NCBI GenBank assembly: GCA_006227105.1
Contig: SBFR01000056.1
Span: 1-38,404 of the forward strand
Direction of reading: 5' to 3'
Length of the DNA stretch: 38,404 nucleotides
Source: Bacteroidota bacterium
GTDB lineage: Bacteria; Bacteroidota; Bacteroidia; Flavobacteriales_D; Crocinitomicaceae
Shown: positions 25,756 through 33,982 of the stretch, piece by piece
Layout of the letters: every line of letters begins with the position of its first letter
How positions within the stretch are numbered: position 1 is the first letter of the stretch
Notes under the pieces: model-generated
The model's database searches: none
What the model was told of the DNA's origin: nothing
The model's input: the letters and a program-made list of their open reading frames with translations, nothing else
Position numbers and translations under genes: made by a program

Positions 25756-27421
25756 TTATTTGGTAGGTAAGCATCTGAATTGAATTCAATTCAAGTTGTT
25801 CTTTTGTATCTCCATTCCAGACATAAATTTTGAGTCCGTTCACATTCTGTGGCACATCATCGATCAGGAATTCAAACTCCTCAACATCAGAGCTGATCAT
25901 CTCTTTCAGAAAAAGGGCTTTGTAGTACTTTCCTTCTACATCAGAAATAACGACTCTTGATTCTTGAATCGAAGAAATAGCTTTGGTTTCTATCAAAATT
26001 TTAACACCTGCAGATTCGACATCTACCTTGGTTTCGATAGACGCAGAAAACGGATGTGATTCATTAAGAATCTCTGGTTTATCAATACTTTCTGTTTTTA
26101 TCAACTTCCAATTTTCAGGAATCATCACCTTTTGAGGTGCAGGTTTCAATCTGAAGAAATTCGTTTTGTACGAATCCCATGTCGTCTGACCTCCAACATG
26201 CACACTCTTCACCACCTGATAGGCTTGAAACAAATTAAGCGGAATAAAAACAAAGAGCATTGGAATCACCCATTTTCGTGAACTTTCATTCAAGAAAAGC
26301 GCTGCAGGAACTACAATAAATGGATAATACTCAACCATTACTCTTTGGCCCATTCCAGCCCCGAAAGTCCAGCACCACCATGAAGAAAGTACATAAGTTA
26401 TGAGAACCAGCGGCAACAAATAGGCAATACCAAGCCAACCATTTCTTCTGAAAGAATACAAGACACCTATAATGAGTAACGGAAGCAGAACCGGACTCCA
26501 GAATAACCAGCCTTTTTCCGTACTAAACATAAATTCTATCCAATGTGGATGCAAAAAGTCAAATCCTTCATCTTTGTAGGAATAGACGATCCAATTCCCT
26601 GTCTGCCATTTCCACATTAATGGAGGAATGATCAGGATCATTACAGAAATGATCAATGATTTCCATACTCTTAAAAGTTCTTTGAAATCTGGTAGAATAT
26701 TCTTCAAACGATTACCAGATAAGAAAGGGAAATACAAAAGACAAAGGATCATAATCGCATTCGTAGGACGAATAATCACGATCAAAGCCATTAAAACAAG
26801 CATCAATCCCAAATACTTTCGTTCGGAAAACCACCTTTCACCAGCCCACAATAAAACAGACGCCAGGAAGAAACTGAACACATGACTTACTGTGTGATCA
26901 TAAATCACATAATACCACAAATTGGTTCCAAACAACAACAATGACAATAATGCCGCAATCTTTACTTCACTGACATTCAAATTTTTAAGGAGTCCCCACA
27001 AAAATCGAAATCCAAGTAACAAATAAACAATGTGAGACAAGCCTATCATGAGTTGAAAAGGCATCGAATATCCATCTACAGGATAACCAAAGACGAAAGC
27101 AAATAGACAACCAAGAAAGAAAAACGGAGCATAAAGAATACTCAATCCCGGGAATGTCTTATTCACCTTTGTCCCATTTGGCTGTTCATTTAGGAAATCC
27201 TTAAAGTGTGAACCATCCTCTGGATAATAATTCTTTTCAGCATCATAAATGAAATTGAACGATGGATCTTGATACAGAAATAATGCAGGTAAGTAGGCAT
27301 AATATCCTTTACCGTCAGCATTAATAGATCTTAAATAGGGAGAATTGACATCTCGATACAGAAAAAATGCTGCCATAAGCAGACTCAACAGAAGCAGGAA
27401 GTATTTCTTTTCAGAGATCAT
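25748..27421 (-). CDS. Polytopic membrane protein, putative GT-C glycosyltransferase
   Basis: The 557-residue protein has about ten to eleven membrane segments and a soluble beta-rich C-terminal region (about 425-557). The first periplasmic loop contains an acidic motif (INADGKGYYAYLPAL, about 34-48) near the position where GT-C enzymes of the GT39/PMT type hold their catalytic Asp. The overall plan fits a polyprenyl-phosphate-sugar-dependent glycosyltransferase, but no family motif is decisive. It shares an upstream region of 61 bp with the divergent DPM1-like glycosyltransferase, which could make its sugar donor. It is followed, with overlap, by the PI-PLC-like gene. A perfect -7 element sits at 27430-27437. 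Confidence 0.7.
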   Translation of the reverse strand: MISEKKYFLLLLSLLMAAFFLYRDVNSPYLRSINADGKGYYAYLPALFLYQDPSFNFIYDAEKNYYPEDGSHFKDFLNEQPNGTKVNKTFPGLSILYAPFFFLGCLFAFVFGYPVDGYSMPFQLMIGLSHIVYLLLGFRFLWGLLKNLNVSEVKIAALLSLLLFGTNLWYYVIYDHTVSHVFSFFLASVLLWAGERWFSERKYLGLMLVLMALIVIIRPTNAIMILCLLYFPFLSGNRLKNILPDFKELLRVWKSLIISVMILIIPPLMWKWQTGNWIVYSYKDEGFDFLHPHWIEFMFSTEKGWLFWSPVLLPLLIIGVLYSFRRNGWLGIAYLLPLVLITYVLSSWWCWTFGAGMGQRVMVEYYPFIVVPAALFLNESSRKWVIPMLFVFIPLNLFQAYQVVKSVHVGGQTTWDSYKTNFFRLKPAPQKVMIPENWKLIKTESIDKPEILNESHPFSASIETKVDVESAGVKILIETKAISSIQESRVVISDVEGKYYKALFLKEMISSDVEEFEFLIDDVPQNVNGLKIYVWNGDTKEQLELNSIQMLTYQINE

Positions 27422-27429
27422 TGTTCAAA

Positions 27430-27437
27430 CAAAAATA
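27430..27437 (-). promoter_or_regulatory. -7 promoter element for GT-C/PI-PLC genes
   Basis: TATTTTTG on the minus strand is an exact TAnnTTTG match 8 nt before the ATG at 27421. No well-placed TTG -33 is evident. Confidence 0.5.
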
Positions 27438-27468
27438 AGAATAATCCTATGGCACTTTTGAAATCAAT

Positions 27469-27476
27469 TATCTTTG
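27469..27476 (+). promoter_or_regulatory. -7 promoter element for GT2 gene
   Basis: TATCTTTG is an exact TAnnTTTG match ending 6 nt before ATG 27483, so the transcript may be nearly leaderless. It makes the in-frame TTG at 27474, which lies inside the element, an unlikely start. Confidence 0.55.
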
Positions 27477-27482
27477 GGGTGC

Positions 27483-28205
27483 ATGAACAACAAGGCAAGC
27501 AGACTTTCATTATTAATTCCAGCATACAATGAAGAGGAAACGATTTCTCAGATCCTGGAAAAGGTATTGGAGCTCCCTCTTGCAGGAGATCTGGAAAAAG
27601 AAATCATTGTCATCAATGATCATTCTTCAGATAACACAGGTAATCTGGCTGATGAATTTGCACTGAAGCATGGTGATTCCAGGATTATTGTTCATCATCA
27701 GGAAGTAAATTCCGGTAAAGGAGCAGCTCTGCACAAAGGGATAGAACTCGCGACCGGAGACCTCATCATTATTCAGGATGCTGACCTGGAACTAGATCCC
27801 AATGACATCAATCTTCTTTTGTCAGAATGGTTAAAAGGTGAGCACAATGTCATTTATGGGTCTCGTTTTCTTGAACAGAAACATGAGAATACCAATTTTA
27901 TGTGGCACATCATGGGGAATGGGTTTCTAACCAAGCTTTCAAATCTATTCACGGGAGTGCGTTTGACAGATATGATGACCTGCTATAAACTTGTGCCTGC
28001 AGATATGCTCAAGCAGCTGAATCTTAAAGAAAAAAGATTTGGTTTTGAACCAGAAGTTACAGTGAAACTAGCCAAATTAAAAACCACATGCTTTAAAGAG
28101 GTCCCTATCTCGTATTCAGCAAGAAAACGTGAAGAAGGTAAAAAGATCAACTACAAAGACGGTTTTAGAGTAATGTATTGCATCGTCAAATACCGATTCA
28201 ATTAG
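27483..28205 (+). CDS. GT2 glycosyltransferase, DPM1/polyprenyl-phosphate type
   Basis: The 240-residue family 2 glycosyltransferase resembles dolichyl-phosphate mannose synthase-like enzymes, which load a sugar onto polyprenyl phosphate on the cytoplasmic face. Motifs are LIPAYNEEETI (about 10-20), VINDHSSDNT (about 43-52), NSGKGAALHKGI and the acidic QDADLELDP (about 97-105), then FGFEPEVTVKLAK and PISYSARKREEGKKI, which are typical of the subgroup. No membrane helices follow, unlike ArnC/GtrB. ATG 27483 is chosen over the TTG at 27474 because that lies inside a promoter element. It diverges from the GT-C-like gene. Its 3' end overlaps the convergent outer-membrane gene by 8 nt. Confidence 0.88.
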   Translation: MNNKASRLSLLIPAYNEEETISQILEKVLELPLAGDLEKEIIVINDHSSDNTGNLADEFALKHGDSRIIVHHQEVNSGKGAALHKGIELATGDLIIIQDADLELDPNDINLLLSEWLKGEHNVIYGSRFLEQKHENTNFMWHIMGNGFLTKLSNLFTGVRLTDMMTCYKLVPADMLKQLNLKEKRFGFEPEVTVKLAKLKTTCFKEVPISYSARKREEGKKINYKDGFRVMYCIVKYRFN

Positions 28206-28761
28206 TCTTTTTTGTGTTGATCTGAAATCCAAGTCCGGCTGAAAAGATCAATTCGTCGGCCCTCAATGAACCTTGATCAAAACCTCTTATCGTCGAATTC
28301 ACGTAGGTCAATTCCGCGAAAAAATGAAAGTATTTCCAAACATAGTAAGCCGTACCAATCTTCATCGAGAAAGTAGGATTAAAAGAAGTTCCGGATTTCA
28401 AAGGAGACTGAATAATGGACAATCCTGGCTGAAATCCTAAATAGCTATCCCAGTTATTTTTCGTTTCATGATAAAAGGCACCAAAGCTCGTATTCAAGGC
28501 GCTAGAATACATATTTACAGTACTTGACGATTCAGCACCCGGAATATAGAAAAAGGACTCTCCCCTCAAACTTAATTTCTCCTCCAGTTGATAGGCCAGA
28601 AAACCATGGATGTATATATTCTGAACATCGCGATTCAACATTTTTGAAGGAGCTATTGTGGCTGATGCCTTTAAAGTACCTTGACGAATATACTGTTCCT
28701 GCTGTCCTATGGAATAATGCCCAAACAGAACAGCTGCTGAAAAAAGAATTATTCTTACCAT
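28198..28761 (-). CDS. Outer-membrane beta-barrel protein, unknown function
   Basis: The 187-residue protein has a signal peptide (about 1-19, ending SIGQ) followed by about eight amphipathic strands (for example KASATIAPS, IHGFLAYQLE, LRGESFFYIPG, TFSMKIGTAYYVW, ELIFSAGLGFQI), as in small outer-membrane barrels. No catalytic motif is recognised. Its ATG overlaps the stop of the upstream barrel gene by 7 nt (ATGGTAA), so the two are translated from one mRNA. The pair could form a joint outer-membrane unit. The identity remains unknown. Confidence 0.75.
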   Translation of the reverse strand: MVRIILFSAAVLFGHYSIGQQEQYIRQGTLKASATIAPSKMLNRDVQNIYIHGFLAYQLEEKLSLRGESFFYIPGAESSSTVNMYSSALNTSFGAFYHETKNNWDSYLGFQPGLSIIQSPLKSGTSFNPTFSMKIGTAYYVWKYFHFFAELTYVNSTIRGFDQGSLRADELIFSAGLGFQINTKKTN

Positions 28762-29369
28762 AAGTCTGCAATTTTGTAATTGATCCCTACATGGAAGAGC
28801 AAATGTCCTTCCAGACTACCTCCTCCTTCTGATCGAAACTCGACTGTGCCATTCAATTGCTCTGCATCTACATGATTACCCAAATGGATCATATATTGAC
28901 CAACGACAGAAAGATCAAGACGAGGTGAAAGATTCATGTGAACTCCAGCTCCACCTTGAACAGCAGAACTCCATCGTTCCAAATAATTCAATGAATTCGA
29001 ATTATCCACTAATCTTGTATAGTCAAAACAGTGTCCAGCTAATACATACGGACGAAACAACTTTCCTCCTTCGGTTGGATAAAACAACACGCTCCAACCA
29101 ATATGATAATCAGTTCGATGAGCAAAATCTTCAATATCTCCTGTGATATAATCGAAAAACCAATCTGAATTCACGCGATCTGCGAACTGAAGTCTGAATT
29201 GTCCCCCAATTCCGGTTCCGGTATTACCGAATTCACCATGATTAAACGTACTGATGGTCGTTCTGGCCCCTAAGCTGAACATTCCTCCATCATTTCCTTT
29301 GATGTCTATAGGTTGTGCTACTACTGCTCCAATATGTAAAGCAAACACAAAAATGAGTAGTGATTTCAT
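28755..29369 (-). CDS. Outer-membrane beta-barrel protein, unknown function
   Basis: The 204-residue exported protein has a signal peptide at about 1-18 (MKSLLIFVFALHIGAVVAQ) and alternating strands such as MFSLGARTTIS, IGGQFRLQFADRV, WSVLFYPT and RLDLSVVGQYMIHLG, typical of an eight- to ten-stranded barrel. No motif points to a function. A longer frame back to 29417 exists, but the signal peptide fixes the start at ATG 29369. It is followed, with 7-nt overlap, by a second barrel gene. The fabI terminator at 29427-29456 lies upstream, so a promoter in the short gap 29370-29426 must drive it; I see no convincing one. Confidence 0.78.
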   Translation of the reverse strand: MKSLLIFVFALHIGAVVAQPIDIKGNDGGMFSLGARTTISTFNHGEFGNTGTGIGGQFRLQFADRVNSDWFFDYITGDIEDFAHRTDYHIGWSVLFYPTEGGKLFRPYVLAGHCFDYTRLVDNSNSLNYLERWSSAVQGGAGVHMNLSPRLDLSVVGQYMIHLGNHVDAEQLNGTVEFRSEGGGSLEGHLLFHVGINYKIADLW

Positions 29370-29426
29370 GTTGATCTGGTTTTTGGTCCTCTCCCTAAAA
29401 ACGCGATTATTTCTCATTTCGTATAT

Positions 29427-29456
29427 ACAAAAAATGCAGCCTAAGCTGCATTTTCT
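29427..29456 (-). terminator. Rho-independent terminator of fabI
   Basis: The perfect 10-bp stem AAAATGCAGC (29431-29440) and GCTGCATTTT (29445-29454) has a 4-nt loop. On the minus strand it runs into a T-run and begins 4 nt after the fabI stop. Confidence 0.85.
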
Positions 29457-29458
29457 AT

Positions 29459-30271
29459 TTAGTTTGAGAATTTCTCTATTACCTCGGTCGTAACACCTGT
29501 ATTTGAAAAACCACCATCGTGGAAAAGGTTCTGCATGGTCACGTATCTTGTCAGATCCGAGAATAACGTAACACAGTAATCAGCACAAGATTCCGCATCA
29601 GCATTACCTAGAGGTGACATCTTTTCTGAGAAACTGATGAACTCAGAAAAACCTTTAACGCCACTACCTGCAGTTGTCATCGTTGGCGATTGAGAGATCG
29701 TATTTACTCTCACTTTTTTCTGCACCCCATAATGGTAACCGAAACTTCTTGCAATTGATTCCAGATAAGCTTTGTTATCTGCCATATCATTGTAATCAGG
29801 GAAAACACGTTGAGCAGCAATGTAAGAAAGCGCCACGATCGAACCCCACTCATTCATTGCATCCAACTTCATAGCCGTTTGCATTACTTTGTGAAATGAC
29901 AATGCGGAAACATCAAGTCCCTTCATTGTATAATCATAGTTCTCACTCGTGTAGTGATTCCCTTTTCTAACGTTCACTGACATTCCAATCGAATGAAGAA
30001 TAAAATCGATCTTACCACCAAGGATCTCCATAGATTGAGAAATCAACTTTTCAAGATCTTCAACACTCGTTGCGTCTGCAGGAATGATCTCAGAACCGGT
30101 CTTTGAAGCCAATTCATTGATCTCTCCCATTCTCATTGCGATCGGCGCATTTGTTAAAACGAACTTTGCACCATGCTCGTGAGCCTTTTCAGCAACATGC
30201 CATGCTATTGACTGATTGTTTAGTGCACCGAAAATAATTCCTCTTTTTCCTTCTAATAATCCTTTTGCCAT
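29459..30271 (-). CDS. fabI: Enoyl-[acyl-carrier-protein] reductase
   Basis: The 270-residue NADH-dependent short-chain-dehydrogenase-like enzyme catalyses the last reduction of type II fatty-acid elongation. The atypical nucleotide-binding start is GIIFGALNNQSIAW (11-24). Active-site residues match Tyr150 and Tyr160-x6-Lys167 (PDYNDMADNKAYL). The substrate-loop region SQSPTMTTAG (193-202) and the C-terminal QNLFHDGGFSNTGV are also typical. The frame extends back to TTG 30292, but ATG 30271 gives the family N terminus and leaves a perfect -7 element (30290-30297) in front. It is a single-gene unit ended by a strong hairpin. Confidence 0.96.
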   Translation of the reverse strand: MAKGLLEGKRGIIFGALNNQSIAWHVAEKAHEHGAKFVLTNAPIAMRMGEINELASKTGSEIIPADATSVEDLEKLISQSMEILGGKIDFILHSIGMSVNVRKGNHYTSENYDYTMKGLDVSALSFHKVMQTAMKLDAMNEWGSIVALSYIAAQRVFPDYNDMADNKAYLESIARSFGYHYGVQKKVRVNTISQSPTMTTAGSGVKGFSEFISFSEKMSPLGNADAESCADYCVTLFSDLTRYVTMQNLFHDGGFSNTGVTTEVIEKFSN

Positions 30272-30289
30272 TTTGCAATATTTTGGGGT

Positions 30290-30297
30290 CAAAGATA
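30290..30297 (-). promoter_or_regulatory. -7 promoter element of fabI
   Basis: GCTATCTTTGACC on the minus strand contains an exact TAnnTTTG and lies 18 nt before the fabI ATG. It shares GCTATCTTTG with the rpsO promoter. Confidence 0.6.
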
Positions 30298-30367
30298 GCT
30301 AATTTCTTCAACTCAGAATTGATTACAAAAAGTATTGAAATACAGTAAGCTATGAGTACCTACACTA

Positions 30368-30398
30368 TTGTAGGATCAATATTACTTTCCTAATTTCG
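30368..30398 (+). promoter_or_regulatory. Putative promoter of the lysozyme-fold gene
   Basis: TTG (30368-30370) is followed after 20 nt by TAATTTCG (30391-30398), one mismatch from TAnnTTTG, 23 nt before the GTG start at 30422. Confidence 0.5.
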
Positions 30399-30421
30399 CA
30401 ACTGAATTTTTATCGTCAAAA

Positions 30422-31543
30422 GTGAAAAAGCTCTTCAAAAGTAAATGGTTCAAAATCCCTTTTTACACCTTACTGGTGGGGTTTGCACTTATCGGATTTT
30501 TCCTAACTGCCAGTTACGCTGCAATCAAATTGAGACTAACAGATGATTCCGGTTCCGTAGACGTAAATAACCGATACTTTCAGGAGATCAAAGATAAATA
30601 TAACCAATCGTTCGAATTGGATACCTCTTCTGTTCAATTCAACGATTATGAAGCTGTTCAGCGCATTGTATTATTGAACAAATTCTATCCTGTTAACGCT
30701 CAATTCATCATGCACGCTTATGAGAAGTCAGATGATAAAAGAGAAATCCTTAGAATGTTGGACGCGGCCGACATTCAATTAAAAGACAACAAGTATTACA
30801 ATCAACAACTACGTAAACTTAAGGCAAGCCTCAAACGAAAGAAAAAATACAGATCCATCAGTGTTTATGAATGGATGAACATTTCTGAATGGCAAGATTT
30901 CAAGATCGCAGTTGCAAAGGATAAGGAATTGATCGATTCTGCGGCAAGAGTAACGGGTGTCGAATCAAGATTAATAGTCGCTTGTTTGGTAGGAGAGCAA
31001 ATACGACTTTTCAACTCGAATAGAGAGGCGTATAAAAAATGGATCGGACCATTAAAGATCCTGAGTGTTGAATCGCAGTTTTCTTTTGGCGTAACAGGTA
31101 TCAAAGAGCATACAGCGATGAAGATCGAGCGCCTTTTGAAAACTCCTGATAGCGAATTTTATCTGGGAGAGCGATATGAAAACCTTCTCGATTTTGCCAC
31201 TGAAGACACGACACAGGAGCGATTGGACCGTTTGACTTCATATAGAAATCATTACTATTCTTACTTATATGCCGCTGTTTTTCTCAAACAAGTGAAACAT
31301 CAATGGGAAAGAGCCGGATTCCCTATCGATGATCGTCCCGAGATCCTGGCCACACTGTTCAATGTAGGTTTCCCTCAATCGAAGCCAAAATCTAACCCAA
31401 GAGTTGGTGGTTCAACGATCAAGATCTATGAAAAACCCTACACTTTCGGAGCAATAGCTTACCAATTCTATTATTCTGGAGAACTGTTTGACCTTTTCCC
31501 TATACAGTCTAAAAAATTTGACTGGATCGAAAATGAACTATAA
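30422..31543 (+). CDS. Membrane-anchored protein, possible lysozyme-fold (transglycosylase-like)
   Basis: The 373-residue product has a single N-terminal membrane helix (about 12-35) and a large extracytoplasmic part. The central region SAARVTGVESRLIVACLVGEQIRLF (about 178-202), followed by SFGVTGIKEHTA, recalls the Glu-containing and GxxGxxQ-like motifs of lytic transglycosylases (GH23-like), and the later EILATLFNVGFPQS (about 312-325) fits the C-terminal helices of that fold. I cannot confirm the family. The start is GTG 30422: the next in-frame ATG is about 98 codons in. Its end overlaps the phosphodiester glycosidase gene by 11 nt. A cell-wall remodelling role is inference. Confidence 0.65.
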   Translation: MKKLFKSKWFKIPFYTLLVGFALIGFFLTASYAAIKLRLTDDSGSVDVNNRYFQEIKDKYNQSFELDTSSVQFNDYEAVQRIVLLNKFYPVNAQFIMHAYEKSDDKREILRMLDAADIQLKDNKYYNQQLRKLKASLKRKKKYRSISVYEWMNISEWQDFKIAVAKDKELIDSAARVTGVESRLIVACLVGEQIRLFNSNREAYKKWIGPLKILSVESQFSFGVTGIKEHTAMKIERLLKTPDSEFYLGERYENLLDFATEDTTQERLDRLTSYRNHYYSYLYAAVFLKQVKHQWERAGFPIDDRPEILATLFNVGFPQSKPKSNPRVGGSTIKIYEKPYTFGAIAYQFYYSGELFDLFPIQSKKFDWIENEL

Positions 31544-32405
31544 GCCGATTCATTTCCTACTCCTGGCAACTCTGTTCTTTTCTTGTCAACAAGAAAAAGA
31601 ACCTAAAAAGAAAATTGAAATCAATGCTGTCACCATCAACCCTTACAAACAATGGACACAGCTTGAAAAGGGAATGGAATTTATCGAAATTGATGCACCT
31701 GAAAAATCCAAGGTCAATAATTCGGTTATCAGCATCTTAAGAATTGAACCGGAACATTTCGAGTTTGAAATGTACAATGCGAGCCAGAAAGGAAGAAAAC
31801 CTTTGAAAGCTTCTCAATGGGCTGAAAAACACGATTTGGACGTGGTCTTTAATGCTGGAATGTATGATATGGCTAACGGAATGACCCACCGAGGTTATTT
31901 GAAAAACAACAGGCATTTAAACAACCGTAAACTGGAACCTCATTATAACTCGATGATCGCGTTTCAACCAAAAGACTCTCTGAACAGCAATTTTGATATT
32001 TTCGATCTGGAGTGCCAGCCATGGAAATCGATAAAAAATGACTTTAATTGCTACGCTCAGGGAATGAGAATGATCGATTGCAATAGGGAACCCTTAAGCT
32101 GGAACAAGAAAAAGCAATCATGTAGCATGTTAGTTGCTGCAAAAGACCCACAAGGCAGGATCTACCTACTTTTTACGAGATCGCCGTACACCCACAATCA
32201 AATGATCGGCTTCATGAAAGAAATGCCTTATGAGCTGAGTAATGCGATTTATCTTGAAGGCGGCCCCGAAACAAGTCTTTTCATTAAAACAAAAGACTTT
32301 CAGATCGAGAGATTTGGAAGTTTTGTCACACAAACATTCGCAAACGACGATAATCTCGACTTCTGGCCAATTCCGAATGTGATTGGCATCAGGAAAAAGA
32401 ACTAA
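31533..32405 (+). CDS. Phosphodiester glycosidase (NAGPA) family lipoprotein
   Basis: The 290-residue lipoprotein has its signal and lipobox at FFSC (about residue 18). The mature domain resembles the phosphodiester glycosidase family, named after the lysosomal NAGPA 'uncovering enzyme', which removes sugars linked through phosphodiesters. Recognisable blocks are VVFNAGMYDMANG (about 104-116), HYNSMIAF, a Cys-containing NCYAQGMRMID and the terminal AIYLEGGPETSLF (about 246-258), the usual family signature with the GG-x-S element. A longer frame to 31488 exists, but the lipobox fixes ATG 31533, which overlaps the upstream gene by 11 nt. Bacterial members often process cell-wall or polysaccharide linkages; the substrate here is unknown. 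Confidence 0.85.
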   Translation: MNYKPIHFLLLATLFFSCQQEKEPKKKIEINAVTINPYKQWTQLEKGMEFIEIDAPEKSKVNNSVISILRIEPEHFEFEMYNASQKGRKPLKASQWAEKHDLDVVFNAGMYDMANGMTHRGYLKNNRHLNNRKLEPHYNSMIAFQPKDSLNSNFDIFDLECQPWKSIKNDFNCYAQGMRMIDCNREPLSWNKKKQSCSMLVAAKDPQGRIYLLFTRSPYTHNQMIGFMKEMPYELSNAIYLEGGPETSLFIKTKDFQIERFGSFVTQTFANDDNLDFWPIPNVIGIRKKN

Positions 32406-33982
32406 TCAACTTGCATATAGCTTTGGATCGCTAAAAGCAAAGCTTCATTAGAATTATTGACTTCTTTTAAGATATTCAGATGAGTAGAAATGTCCATTTC
32501 TGAATGATGGGCTGAAAGCACCTTGAACAACATTTCTTGCTGTTCATTGTACATTCCGGTCAACAAGTGATCCAATTGCTGAAGCTCGGAATGCCCTGCT
32601 TTATCAATAAAATCAATGAGAGTCGAGCATTCCAAATAAAACTTGTCTTGATTTTCGATGATCTTTTTATAAAATCCAAAAATATGGTCAGAAGCAGCAT
32701 TGTTTAATTCGATCAGGTTATGTTTAATGTCCTTCATATCCTTCGCTGAATGCGTCGAATTCCTGAACACAGCCACCATATGATTAACAGTCCTAATTTC
32801 ATCTTCCTCCAAACGCTGACTCAACATTTTTCGATAAAAAGGAACAACCTCACTTTCGTGTTGCTTCAGTTTGAAATAATTCTCTGTGATATTCATCTCA
32901 TTCGCTGCAACAAGCTCCTTGTTGATCTCGATCGTTTCCTCCAAAAAACACAGTGCTTCTTTTTTTAAGCCTTCAATCGCCGAATGGATCTCCTCAGGAT
33001 TTACTAGGGTTAAGTACTTGAGTGAAGTATCTGAATTGCTGAGAAACTTTTTATCGAGAATGTTAGTCAAATAGCCAATAAATGGCAACAATGCCACAAT
33101 CCCCAACAAATTCATTGAGCTATGAAATCCAACCAAAGCAATCAATGGATCGGACATGCCTATTACATCTTGAACGAACCAACCCAGCGGTTGAATAAGC
33201 AGAACCGCAAGGATCCCATTGATCACGTTAAAGAAAACCTGAGCATAACCCACTTTTTTCTTGATCGAATTTCCATTCACTGTGCCAAGAAGTGCAGTAA
33301 CCGTCGTCCCAACATCTGCACCAATCACAAGATAAAATCCTTGTTCAAGAGTAATGATACCAGCAGCCAATGAGGATAAAAAGATCAACATAGCCGCCGA
33401 ACTTGACTGAATCGCAGCAGTAAGTAACAATCCGATGATCAGGAAAACTATACCCGATTGTCCTTTCAAGAATGACAGATCCATATTCGCAGCGAAATAG
33501 GCAAACCCATCCTTCATGTAATCCAATCCAAGAAACATCAGGGAGAACCCCATTAAAAACTTGCTAAGGTTCGACCATTTTTCAGATTTCAAAAAGATAA
33601 CACCCAAACCGCCTATTGCCAGGAGTGGTAAAATGATCTGACCGAGATCCAGCTTGAATCCAAGTAAGGATACGATCCATCCCGTAATGGTTGTTCCTAA
33701 GTTGGCCCCCATGATCATTCCTATTCCACTTGAAAGTTGAATGATACCGGCCCCTGCAAAGGACATGACCAATAGGACAACCATCGAGCTGCTTTGCATG
33801 ATCGTCGTTACTCCTGCACCCGCCAGAACAGATTGAATCTTTCCTTTGGTAAATCTTCGAATGAATTTTTTAAACGATCGTCCTGCAAAGGCTTGTAAAG
33901 ATTGCTCCAGCATATTCATTCCATAAAGGAATAATCCTAATCCCGCCAGTAGCAACCATATGTCGATCTCTTCAAACTTCAT
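32402..33982 (-). CDS. Na/Pi cotransporter (NptA-like) with PhoU-like C-terminal domain
   Basis: The 526-residue inner-membrane protein has two inverted Na/Pi symport repeats (residues about 8-310). Each carries a QSSS motif (63-66 and 192-195) followed by GANLGTT (92-98) or GADVGTT (221-227). The C-terminal part (about 330-526) is an all-helical PhoU-like domain on the cytoplasmic side. NptA-like proteins import or export phosphate with sodium. It is the last gene of a five-gene operon and overlaps the PhnP-like gene by 1 nt (TGATG). Its 3' end overlaps the convergent NAGPA gene by 4 nt. The direction of transport is not evident. Confidence 0.92.
   Translation of the reverse strand: MKFEEIDIWLLLAGLGLFLYGMNMLEQSLQAFAGRSFKKFIRRFTKGKIQSVLAGAGVTTIMQSSSMVVLLVMSFAGAGIIQLSSGIGMIMGANLGTTITGWIVSLLGFKLDLGQIILPLLAIGGLGVIFLKSEKWSNLSKFLMGFSLMFLGLDYMKDGFAYFAANMDLSFLKGQSGIVFLIIGLLLTAAIQSSSAAMLIFLSSLAAGIITLEQGFYLVIGADVGTTVTALLGTVNGNSIKKKVGYAQVFFNVINGILAVLLIQPLGWFVQDVIGMSDPLIALVGFHSSMNLLGIVALLPFIGYLTNILDKKFLSNSDTSLKYLTLVNPEEIHSAIEGLKKEALCFLEETIEINKELVAANEMNITENYFKLKQHESEVVPFYRKMLSQRLEEDEIRTVNHMVAVFRNSTHSAKDMKDIKHNLIELNNAASDHIFGFYKKIIENQDKFYLECSTLIDFIDKAGHSELQQLDHLLTGMYNEQQEMLFKVLSAHHSEMDISTHLNILKEVNNSNEALLLAIQSYMQVD

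Noticed and set aside
27474-27482. TTG start for the GT2 gene
   Set aside because: The TTG lies inside a consensus -7 promoter element, and ATG 27483 gives the normal family N terminus.
30272-30292. TTG start giving a 7-residue longer FabI
   Set aside because: The extension lies in the promoter region (TATCTTTG at 30290-30297) and is absent from typical FabI N termini.
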